From Bisporella sp. PMI_857 (taxonomy: Eukaryota; Ascomycota; Leotiomycetes; Helotiales; Helotiaceae): 64,000 bases of DNA. The stretch covers positions 88,941 to 152,940 of the forward strand of contig JAJSPD010000095.1 in the NCBI GenBank assembly GCA_021307315.1, in the 5' to 3' direction. Below the pieces are notes generated by a model. It searched no databases. It had not been told where the DNA came from and worked only from the letters and a program-made list of their open reading frames with translations. Position numbers and translations under genes: made by a program. Shown here piece after piece: positions 49,795-59,414 of the stretch (position 1 is its first letter; each line of letters opens with the position of its first letter).

Positions 49795-49976
49795 TGTAAG
49801 TCACGGTACCGACCCTGGTCGGGCACGTGCCCTGCTGCCGAGCCACTAGGGCTCCCTCGTGTATATATAGCTTGCTCTCCTCGAGCTCCCTCTTCCTTCC
49901 TTAGCTATAGATTCTCGTATAGTACCACAGCTGCCCTCTGTATCTGTAGATCCACAGCTCGTGCCGTGACATGTAA
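49795..49976 (+). mobile_element. Solo LTR with 5-bp target duplication
   Basis: The 172-bp segment 49800-49971 starts GTCACGG and ends CCGTGACA, terminal inverted repeats typical of fungal LTRs, but with the first T missing. It is flanked by TGTAA at 49795-49799 and 49972-49976. Inside are TATATATAG and a CTTAGCTATAGATTCTC block. No internal retrotransposon sequence adjoins it, so it is a solo LTR. A related copy lies inverted at 50416-50589. Confidence 0.75.
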
Positions 49977-50415
49977 CAACTCAAGGCGAACAGGGATCTC
50001 GATCCGTAGATCTTAGGAAAAGGGACTCAAAGGTGTGAACGACTATCAATTGTTATAACGAAAGAACAAGCTACATATAGAAAAAGGAGAAGAAAGCAGC
50101 GCTTTATATACAGGAGACTGACCAGGAGCCAGTGTAAGCGAGGCCTTGTGTTGTCAAGGGCCGAGCCCTAAAAGGCCGAGCCCAAGGGGCTTTAAGCGAG
50201 ATAGGGCTAGGTCTACAATCAGCTTTATAATTCTGGTTTTTTTTTTAAATTAATGAAGCGAGTTTGAAATGGAAAGGCTATTATTGCTTGCTTTTTTTAA
50301 ATCACAAGTATTAGATTCGCTTACAACTTAAGCACAATATAATCCCGGTTTAAATTTTACAATTTATACAGAAAGAAATAAAGCATTAGTTCGTAACGAA
50401 AAGCTAAAATTCAAG
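49977..50415. other. Spacer between the two inverted solo LTRs
   Basis: 440 bp without coding capacity. It contains a short direct repeat AGGGCCGAGCCCTAA/AAGGCCGAGCCCAA near 50156-50190 and may itself be repeat-derived. Confidence 0.4.
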
Positions 50416-50589
50416 TGTCATGGCACGCGCTGTGCATCTACAGGTACAGTGGGAAAGGGTGGCATAATATGAGAGAATCTAAAGCTAAAGAAGAGAGAGG
50501 ACCTCGGGGAGAGCGGGCTCTATATACGTGAGGAGCTCTGGGAGCTCGGCTGTAGCAAGTCAGGTGTTTTTCAGGTACGGGAGGTGACA
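50416..50589 (-). mobile_element. Second solo LTR of the same family, inverted
   Basis: Read on the minus strand, the 174-bp segment starts TGTCACC and ends CATGACA. It shares blocks CGTATATAGAGC, TTAGCTTTAGATTCTC, CTGTAGATGCACAGC and CGTGCCATGACA with the copy at 49800-49971. The flanking pentamers (TCAAG and AGTCT) do not match, so the target duplication is lost or the ends recombined. Confidence 0.7.
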
Positions 50590-51193
50590 AGTCTATTAAA
50601 ATATTATTCAGTGATGTCTAACACTGAGTCAAACGTTTGACACCGGTACTGATAATTAGGAGGAGGGTTAGAGTTCTTTTTGTAGCGCGTATTACAAATC
50701 TGGAAATCATTGTTCAAGCGCTGATAGACCGTAGCAAGCATGCGCAAAGACTTGGACAGAATGAGATAAGTACCTTTCGATATATGTTCTTTTTAAAAAA
50801 ATTAAGTAGAAATAAAAGAGAATTAACAGACTCCTAAATAAGGCAAGTAAGCTCGGGACCTCTTCATTCTTCAGATGCCGCCCATCAGAAAGCCGCTTTG
50901 TTGAAAGTTGTCTCCGATGTCTCATCGAGATTAGCAATAACGCTTCGTCATACCCCTATCCCTCTATTTTCTCTTCTTACCTCTTCTTTTATCTTTTTTT
51001 ATCTTTATCTTTGAGCCATCTAGTCGCACTTGTAGCTAGAAATCTTATCATTTACCGAAGAGATGACAGTCGCAGCGCCTCCGGCGAGATACTTTATAGC
51101 GAAGCCTCCAGATGGGCATCCACCGTCGCTGTAGCAAAATTAGCCCTTTTGTGCCCAACGAAAAGAACTAAAGAGAAGGGGGGGGGGGGAGAA
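50590..51193. other. Repeat-rich gap before the secreted-protein gene
   Basis: A+T-rich with no recognised gene. It ends near a G12 run at 51178-51189, just beyond the predicted stop of the crystallin-like gene. Confidence 0.45.
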
Positions 51194-51750
51194 TTACATA
51201 TAGAAGGTACAGCTATCAATACCACCGAGAACAGGGACAGAAGACATAACGTCGTTCCAGCCGTTGCCAAGATTGTCCGTTAGCCATGTTTGGTTAATTC
51301 ACATTTCGTCTCGAATATTTTGCAAGTAGTAATAGCAAGGCCGGGAAGAAGGATAAAATAGAAAACCCACAGCAGCGGTTAAGATCGTTAGTCAAAGCCT
51401 CGTGGCTGCCATTGAAGTTGCTGTCTAAGGACCTGAGCGTTAGCGGTTTGTAAGAATATGGCCAAGGAGCCAAGGTTTGGAGAGCAAACGAGTGACGGCG
51501 ACGGGGTGCAAGATAATAAAGACCTACCTGCGTAAACGTCGACGACGACAGCGCGCTTAGCGAGTTGAGCTCGCTTCTCTGCATTTTGCCCCTTAAGTTG
51601 TGCGCCGGGCGACAGGAACGCGGCGGGCTCCTTGGAGGATTCTGGGATAGAGTCGATTCCCACCTCTTTGTTGGATAACTCGGCGACTGGCGCGGAAAAG
51701 GCGAGGGAAGCGAGTAAAGGGAGAACCGAGAGGATGCTAGTTGGCTTCAT
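51194..51750 (-). CDS. Small secreted beta/gamma-crystallin-like protein, last intron lacks an AG acceptor
   Basis: Exon 1 (51750-51528) encodes a signal peptide (MKPTSILSVLPLLASLAFSA), a pro-region and Kex2-like sites (AEKR, LAKR) just before the mature start. Exon 2 (51424-51371; intron 51425-51527) gives a Greek-key-like DVYADSNFNGSHEALTNDLN. A third exon (51276-51194) would complete the domain with the typical NLGNGWNDVMSSV and a second Cys before the stop, and the total (360 nt, 119 aa) stays in frame. However, the bases at its acceptor (51277-51278) read GG, not AG. If the intron is not removed, the protein ends in an unrelated hydrophobic tail (stop near 51294). Secreted Greek-key proteins in fungi are often effector- or antimicrobial-like; function here is unknown. 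Confidence 0.6.
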
Positions 51751-53449
51751 CGTTGCTGTAGGTTAGTGCTAACATTGAAGGCAAGTTTTTTTTAAGTGTG
51801 CGAAAAGGATGTTTGCTAAAGAATAATAAGGAACGGTTGGGGGAAAGTTGGGGATTTATAGTTTATATAGAGTTGAAGTTTGGGAACTCGACGGTGTATA
51901 AAGAGCCGGGTTGAAGAAAACGGTAAAGCGATGTCAAAGTGATTGCCGGTTTGGGTTTTGCATGTGAGTACTGCGTTTCTACAACCTCTTCCGTTTGAGG
52001 ACAAGAGTTTGACATGCAATAAATTACTTTTTTAAGCAGAGTAAGTTGCAAATAATGCATTTGCTTAGTAGCATTTGCAAGGATTATTTCTCGGGGAAGG
52101 TTTATCGCTTTATATTAATGCTTACTACGTATTCTACTCATGTAAGGGTTATTTGAATGTTAAATGCGCTGTAATCTAAAATTCAATTTACTTTTTCCGA
52201 ATGCTTCAAGAAATGCCTCAAGGTAGGTAACCGGAGATTTCCTAATGCCAAGCCAGCCCTTAATAGGGGAATCTCGCTTGTCATTTAAGGAAGAAAATAG
52301 AGTTTTGGTATAAGATAAGACCCCACAATTCTTCCACTTACAGGACCGATCCGGATGAACAACAGTCAGATCAGGTAAACATGCAAAAAAGCTTCCTAAC
52401 GTAGCCTTCATCGCAAATTCCAACTCTGGCCGTGTCGCTGCAGCAATTCTCTATTGCGACTATGGTTGCGAATCCTTAAAAAGATAGATTTATATGCTAG
52501 ATCAAAGACCTTGTACCGTTTGTTAGTATTTTACAGTAATACCACGGCTTTTTTCATGTCACCAGCTGTACCACAGTATCCTCTGGTATACTGCAAGAAG
52601 TTTATTAATTTACAATTTACCCGCCAAGCAGCTAGTATTTGGCTATAAATACCCGGCGGTGAGCAAACTGCTACTGGCTTCATCACCCATGGTGTGCTTT
52701 CCATGGGTTCCCTAGATATTTTGAATTTATGTATTTATAATTCTGCACTGTTGTATCACTGGGGGTCCCCCTATTCAACGAGGAGTTTAGAATTTGAATT
52801 ACGAGATACAGGATTCGACATTGGAGTTGAGAGCGGAAGGGATCAGATATGATCCTTTTCAGCTATAACTAGCACCTCGTCAACCCACAATCTAAAAAAA
52901 AGAGGCAAGACTTCAACATAAGGCAAGATACTCAAGCTTACCAAGGCTACAAGGAAGACCGTGATATCCTGTTAATACTTGAAGTACAGCACATTATCGC
53001 ATGGTCAGTGCGTGCTGACTATTACCGCCTGATACATGGTTGCCTAAAATATCGGCTTCAGTCTAATAGACTAACTGGTGCAAGGGTTACAAGCATGTAT
53101 CCGTTCCCATTTAAGAAGGACCCCTGCCGTTATGACTTCGAAGTTGCTCCAGAAGATGAATATATGTGAAATTTTGAGTTTTCTGGTGCGATAGGACAGG
53201 CGATAGAAACACTGCTGCGAGTGAGAGAGACCTCGACTGGAAACCCTCATATGTCGTAGATCAAGACCTATGTTAGCTTTTTTTTCCCTCCGCGCGGGGG
53301 TACAACGCGCAGATAAATAGAAAGAATCATTATTTGTAGGGTTTTACAATTTACAGATACTTCATAGAGAATCCTTTAAACTCAGAATCATTATTTGCCT
53401 TTCTTACTGTAAATCGTCGACGAAAGATTTGCTGACACAAAACATGGAA
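51751..53449. other. A+T-rich intergenic region, about 1.7 kb
   Basis: Promoter of the small secreted protein gene and otherwise no recognised gene. Short frames at 52160-52648 do not look conserved. Confidence 0.5.
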
Positions 53450-54793
53450 TTATACTTCTAACCGAGCCTCACGCAACTGCCTTAGTGTACATGAACTGTG
53501 TAGCATGTGGCGAAGAAGCTTAGAGTAGTCCCAACCCAGCCCAGCTGCGGCCAACGCTGTCAGACTTGCCTGATCTTCCCTCCCCGGACGGCCCGGGCCG
53601 GTCATATTCTGCTGGGATATCAACAGCGAATTACTCAAAATACCAGTTAAAAACTCACCGGCTTCATATTAACATCAAACAATGCAAATTTTCCACCTGG
53701 CTCAAAGCGTCGAATGTCGATCCGGATAGGAGCTGTGACCTGCAGGAATTTTGCCACGGCTGCACATTGGCGAGCAGCTTCACTGTATGATAAGTCGTCT
53801 TCATATTCCTTTTGTGAAACTACCTTGGAGTTTACTGTCACTGCAACAACGCCGTTATAGGGTGCGATACCATCCTTGTGGTTAAATCGGGTAACGATTG
53901 GCATAGACCAATATTCGGGTCTCTCCTTGGACGGTGGCATGACTGAGATAGTAGCTTCTTCGCCTGAAAGATACTCTTCCATCATGATTAAAGGCGAGTC
54001 CTTGAAGAGACCTTTAACATGTTTGAGTAGTTGCTGTTGCGTATAGCATACTTTCACGCCGTAACTTCCGCGGCCACGGATTGGTTTGGCGACGATAGGG
54101 TACGAGAGATTCATGCGTGATAACTCAGCCTCAACATTTGGAGATTCATAGATTAACCATGCGTGAGGCATTGTGAAAATGCTTTTGGATCGCAGGAGGT
54201 TGTTGACAAACCATTTATCATCATATTGCTCGACTAGAAGAGGGGGCTGGCCAATTACTCGGACGCTCTCTTCGTATTTAGAAACACGTGATGACATCTG
54301 AATCGGATGTGATGCAAACAAAATGGTATTGGCCCAGAGATGGGAGGCTCCTGTCCTAAGAGCGGACAGGATGCCTTCCTCGGTATCTGGAAAGGACCAC
54401 CCAGAAGCCTCATGTGGATCTGGAGAACGCTGAGGAGTAAGGACCTCGATGTCTGACCCCGACTGTAAAGCATATGCAATATCTGCGCCAGAATCCTGGT
54501 AGCCTACAATTTTTGTTAGTTACCAGGAACTGAGTTGTTATAATAATCCACATGCCTCCAGGTTTTTTCGGCTTGCTCACGCCATTGATGATTGGTGGTT
54601 CCATGGCTTGATATAACACCGCTACACGAACCGGCTCTCTAAATTTGGAGATCGTGGATAGTAATCTAACTTTCCTGAAGACGGTGCCGGATTGGGGCAG
54701 CACCAAGCTACATATACGTGTTGAATGTACGGACCTAGAACAAGCATTCCTGGCTGCTGCGCTGAATGTTGAAGTAAGACATTGACGGCACAT
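53450..54793 (-). CDS. ATP-grasp protein, D-Ala-D-Ala ligase-like
   Basis: Exons 54793-54556, 54503-53659 and 53608-53450 give 413 aa. The N-terminal lobe has VRVAVLYQAMEPPIINGV and, across the first splice, KPGGYQDSGADIAYAL. The ATP-grasp core includes YPIVAKPIRGRGSYGVKV, LIMMEEYLSGEEATISVMP and, near the C-terminus, IRIDIRRF, FALFDVNMKPNMTGPGRPG with the metal-binding Asp/Asn. The arrangement matches D-alanine-D-alanine ligase-type ATP-grasp enzymes, which occur as uncharacterised proteins in many fungi; since fungi lack peptidoglycan, another carboxylate-amine or dipeptide ligation is likely. The first intron (54504-54555) begins GC rather than GT. The start codon is uncertain; no in-frame ATG lies between 54793 and the conserved block. 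Confidence 0.75.
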
Positions 54794-55479
54794 TGCAGTG
54801 TTGACTGGTACAGAGTATTTGATTTCGCGGTGTTGGAATTTGTTCTAAAGCGCAGGTCAGAGTATGGACAGGATATATGGGGAAAAGCAGTTCGCTACCT
54901 ACATTACCAGGAAGCCTGTTCGGATCCTTGTCGAGCATAGACGGCAAGAGAAATGGTGTCTCGGTAATGTATCCGCTAGCCGACTTGATCATCTGATTTC
55001 GGCCTTGGCCCGACGGACAGCTCGGAAAGTTGAAGGCTATTAAACTATTAAAGAGGATGTAGCTCTGGATCAATAAATCCGCAATTCTACATCTTCGCAC
55101 TAATTACCCGGGAACCTTCATTTCCATCTCGAACAAAATGGGCGAATAGTGAGCCATCACGTGATTCGAACACGAAAAGTTGTTCTGCTACAATCTATGG
55201 CTTCCTCAGTAATACCAGTGTAAGGCCTCAAACGTAGGTAAAACATTCATTCAAGGCCCTGTGGCATTAGTCGATGGCGCGTGCAAAGGCCTGGTTACGT
55301 TGCGGCCCAACCTCTCTTTCCATGATATTCTGGCTAAAGTCTTTAGTGAAGCTGAACTCACCACTGCTATCGCGCTTTAATAAAACGCATAATTACCGCA
55401 TGACAAAAAAAAGCTAAAAATCAGGAAGCGTTTTAGTAGTAAAAGTGATCTGTTTTCCTAGCTTTTTCATCACTTTGGC
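54794..55479. other. Intergenic, about 0.7 kb
   Basis: 5' flank of the ATP-grasp gene; a frame at 54735-55100 is not family-like. May include decayed N-terminal sequence of the dehydrogenase relic. Confidence 0.4.
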
Positions 55480-55680
55480 ATGGCTACGGCTTGTGTGCTA
55501 CAGGCTCTGGATGCTGGTACGTTGTCATTGGTCTTTACGAATCCAACAAAGCAAATGGCACCATTCGGAGGGAAGGGTACTCTTATTGGAATTTCACCAA
55601 TCGTGGCATCGTTATCGAAGAACGAAGTTCCGTACATTCTGGACATGGCATCGGCCGATCGTGGCTAAGGGTCACAATGT
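55480..55680 (+). pseudogene. Fragment of a malate/L-lactate dehydrogenase (Ldh2) family gene
   Basis: The 62-codon frame reads LQALDAGTLSLVFTN, QMAPFGGKGTLIGISPIVAS and VPYILDMASADRG. These match the Ldh2/YlbC/YiaK-family stretch around (A)PxGGxxxxLGTNPIA and DMAxS. Neither the N-terminal third nor the C-terminal half is present in frame nearby, and a TAA follows. Members are NAD(P)-dependent 2-ketoacid reductases; this copy is a relic. Confidence 0.6.
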
Positions 55681-55754
55681 TGGTCTAATCCCGTTGGCGA
55701 ATTCTGCCGAGCCAAAGTACGTTGGTCTTTCCACTAGTATCACATTTGCGTAGC

Positions 55755-57036
55755 TGATCTTCGCACTCGCTCCTCAGTCTCAAGACCCTCCTAGCTCTAC
55801 CGAAGTGCTAAGGGGGTTTACGTATGCCCCGAATAACTCGCTTCAAACCTCCATTGAGCTTGCTGAACTCCCTCAAGAGGACAAGATGCGTTATTCCGTT
55901 ATAGCATATTTTGAAGCCTGTCATCCCCTTTACCCGTTTCTCGACGAAAATCTTTTCCAGGAAATGGTTAGGAGAGTCCAAATAAAAGCAAAACACGGTG
56001 CCTTTGCACAATCTCAATGCCTATCTCAGCCCACGGATCTTGCTCAGTTGTTTCTGGTCATCCCCCATGAGAGCAAAAGTTTTAGAATTGAGACTCTCTA
56101 TTAGTTTCACATCAGATTCCTATTATGCTACGGCCATGTCCCATGTTGCAAAAGTAAAATTATATGATAGGTTCAGGGAGTGCAAGTTTTATTGCTGTTC
56201 GTTCGCGAGTGGACTCAATGCCTAGTTTCTCACGTCCACCATTCCGTCGAGCAGTCTAACCTCGGACTGCAATGAAAGCACATCAATTGTGAGTGGTGCT
56301 TGAGCTTTAGGATTCTGAGACGGATACCATATCTAATCAGTTTCAGGCCGATTCGATAGAGATGCCCCAGAGGAAAGTGCTGAAATTTTATGAACAAAGC
56401 AATTGCACAGTGCGGTCTCTTGGTCCATATATTTATTGGATAGGACTCTTTGTGTCATTCTTTGAAGGCCATTGACTTTACGAGATGAGGGAATCGACAT
56501 AGAGGATCTAGGCGAGTGGGAAACTCGAGAAATAGATAACGGTGCCATAACGGGTTGCCATGATCCGGAATCAAAATCAAAAAGGATCCTCCTTCCTCAG
56601 TTACAATACACTGCAGCCACTATTCTTTTAGGTATCATCGAATTATAACAGAAATCACGCTCATGCTCTACCGAGTCGCGCAATCTCCAGCTCGCTTTCC
56701 TTGGCCAACGAATCTGACTGAGTGGCAAGCTCAGACTAGCTCGGGCTACTGGGGGCTTCTTGATAATGTATGGCAAGAATTAAAGTGGCATGCTTCTCCT
56801 GTGGACGTGGTGCCGGTCTCCAAGATTGAGCTCTAACCCTTGTTGGAGCCGAAATTTCACCATTGCATGATGCCCCTCAATCGACCAGGCCCAATTATCC
56901 CACAGTCATAATCTTCATCTATTATGACATGCTACGAGAGCGCTATTTCTACTATACAAATTCAGTCGGAACTGGCGCGCTTTGCCAACAGGCCAGACTC
57001 GTGGCTCACTAGTCACCCAGTATTTGTCCTCGTATA
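55755..57036 (+). pseudogene. Decayed fungal-specific transcription factor (Zn2Cys6 middle homology region)
   Basis: Pieces in several frames follow the order of the fungal_trans domain: RYSVIAYFEACHPLYPFLDENLF (about 55888-55956), a middle part with many stops, then MLYRVAQSPARFPWPTNL and YWGLLDNVWQELKWHASP, then LNRPGPIIPQS, the RPSPxxPxPS-like block, and LRERYFYYTNS. At least two in-frame stops (near 56836 and 56908) and frameshifts are present. No Zn2Cys6 cluster is seen at the front. It abuts the Ldh2 relic in the same orientation. Confidence 0.6.
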
Positions 57037-57273
57037 AGATTCTTGTGTAAAACGTAGTGTCAATATGAAAATTCTAATACGATACTATACGGTGATATAC
57101 TGTATATCCCAATATTAGTGTTGCAAGAGTTTTATGCATATTTTTGCATTAACATTAGTGTTATTAATTCGAAAATTTACAAGCTGTAAAGCAGATCGTA
57201 AAACAAGCTATTTTTGGAGCGTATTATCTACAAGCGAGCCGGAATTTTCGTCGATGCTTTTTAAAAATGTAAT

Positions 57274-57472
57274 TGATGGTTTCGCTGTGTTCTTACCTTC
57301 CACGGGGCAAAAGGCACAGCTTATAGGCCGTGCTCTTGCTCTTGGTGGATATGGTAATTGTTGTTGTATTGAGTTCTACTCTACGTTCTAAGATAAAGGG
57401 GATGTGATGGCGCGTGCGCCATCACGTGCCACGTGTGAGTTATACGACCGACTTGGTCAATATATACCCACA
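57274..57472 (-). repeat. Left (3') LTR of the copia element
   Basis: 199 bp; the same as the right LTR apart from TA instead of CA at 57441-57442. Contains a 22-bp inverted repeat GTGATGGCGC-GT-GCGCCATCAC at 57404-57425. Confidence 0.92.
57404..57425. repeat. Palindrome inside the LTR
   Basis: Ten-base arms GTGATGGCGC/GCGCCATCAC around a central GT. A second copy lies in the right LTR. It is followed by two CACGTG/CCACGTG boxes and may be a regulatory site. Confidence 0.7.
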
Positions 57473-59360
57473 CTGGCGGCTCTCTAAAAAGCTGTAAAAC
57501 TATCTAAAAGACCGTAACGGCCCGTGATTATAAAACGAAAAAAGAACTCGATATCAGGCTTTTGATTAGCCCGTTTCACTTTTGTACAAAGGAAAAACTA
57601 TAGCATCTGACCTTTAATTGGCCAGTATTTTTCCTTTCTCCCGTTTTACTTACTTTATGACTTTCAGCTTAAGTAGTTTAAATCGATCAGCTGTTTTAGG
57701 GCCGTTAAAAGTTTGCTTTTAGTCATAAATCGGCAAAGTTGCTGTTGCCGTTAATTCACTTAACTTTCGTGATTTCCTTTCTTTTATATAATTGACGAAA
57801 GCACATAATATTTATTATAAGTCTTTTTTTCTGAGTAGTTTCCAATTTAACAAAGCATTCGTAAAAAATTTGGAATCCGTACAAATAATTAAAAGTAAGT
57901 GATTTTCAGGATAAGCTCGATCGACGATTTGAAAGTAGCTTCGATATCGAATCCGTGCTTATAACGTAAAGCTTAAAAGCTAGTACGCTTTTAGTGACTC
58001 GTTTGCACTTAGTTGACAACCAATAAATCACGTTAGCTCTGTTGTAGAATCGGCTAGTACGACGACGTAGCCAATTTGTAATAATAGGTCCTTGTTATTA
58101 GCAAAGCTTGCGTCCGTGAAAACAATCAGCGAAAAGTTTGAAAATCTAATGAAACGTAATTTAGGCCTTTAGTAAAGTTCTCGAGTTGCTATTGAAACGC
58201 TTGTTCAAGCCGTAACGTCAGCTTTTTAAAGTTGATTACTTAAGCGGCACAAATAAGTCGAAAAATGCTTCGAGCTAACACATTGAAACTATATAAGCTC
58301 TTTTAGCTCGTTGAGCTACGTATTGATCGCGAAGAAAAAAGCTAGTTCGAGTAACGCTTTTAAAGCTTATTGCGAAGTTAGCTTTTCACTTACGGTTACT
58401 AATTGTTACACTAGTTCTTTTGATTGACCGTAATAGTGCTTTTACCTGTAAAGTGTATTGTGCACCCGTTGAACTTCATTAACTGACTTACTGTAAAGTG
58501 TTCTCGTTCTTTTGCGAAAAATTAAGCTTTCTCAAGTTGTTGCTGTTCAGCTGTTGCAAAAAAGCTATTAGCCAAAAAAAAATATTATCAGTTTACAAGT
58601 CTACAAAGCCGAAAAAATCGGTATTGTTCGATATAGCAAGCAAAAGTCGTAAATTGAAAAGTTTATCTCGAAGTTTTTAACGTAGTAATTGTAGTACGTC
58701 TTGAACCAGTAATTACCGGCTTTTAGCACTCCGTAAAAAAGTTTACAACCCGTAAAATCTCGCTAGTTGTAAGTTCAGCTCCGTAATAAACTCTTGCGAA
58801 GATTGATATAAAAATTACGGTTCAGCCTCGTAACTAACTAAACGTAAACTTAAATATGTCTTTTAAATAAAGCTTGATATCAGAGCTTTGTATAAGCGCT
58901 GTAATACAAAAATCAAGCGTTGGCTTATTACTAAATTGTCGGTAATTAAATAAGAACGATATTCTTTTCGTAATCGTTGTAAACTTAAACGACTAAACGG
59001 GATTTCTCGTAAGCTTTAGTAGTGCTTTAATTCTTGATTTCGTCGATAAACCTTAAGTTAAATATGCAAGTTCCCGAAAAACGTTTTTTCGCGAAATAGC
59101 TTCAAATACGCCTTTTTCTAAAAAGCCGAAAATTTCTTTGTTACAGGATTCCCTGAATTGGTTCTCGGCCTAAAAAGCTCTAATTAAAAGTGAATTACCA
59201 CGTTAGCAGCGTTCGCTGTAGCGTAGTTTTACGAAGTCGACTTCGACTTCGTCGAATAAGCTTTTGCAAAAAATTCGGCTTTGCAAACTGTAGTTAGAAA
59301 GTTTATAGTTTTGTAGCGGTAAAATCTCTACGGTAATAAAGTCACTAATAGTCCTAGTTC

Positions 59361-59414
59361 TTATTGTCAGCTGGTTCTTTATTGTCAGCTGGTTCTTTAT
59401 TGTCAGCCGGTTCT
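59361..59414. repeat. Three tandem 18-bp units inside the copia element
   Basis: TTATTGTCAGCTGGTTCT occurs at 59361-59378 and 59379-59396, and with one C for T at 59397-59414. On the minus strand it gives a repeated KNQLTI peptide. Confidence 0.85.

Noticed and set aside
57473..57490. Primer-binding site (TGGCGGCTC) beside the left LTR, implying plus-strand orientation
   Set aside because: The gag-, protease- and RNase H-like peptides all read on the minus strand, so the right repeat is the 5' LTR and this match is probably chance.
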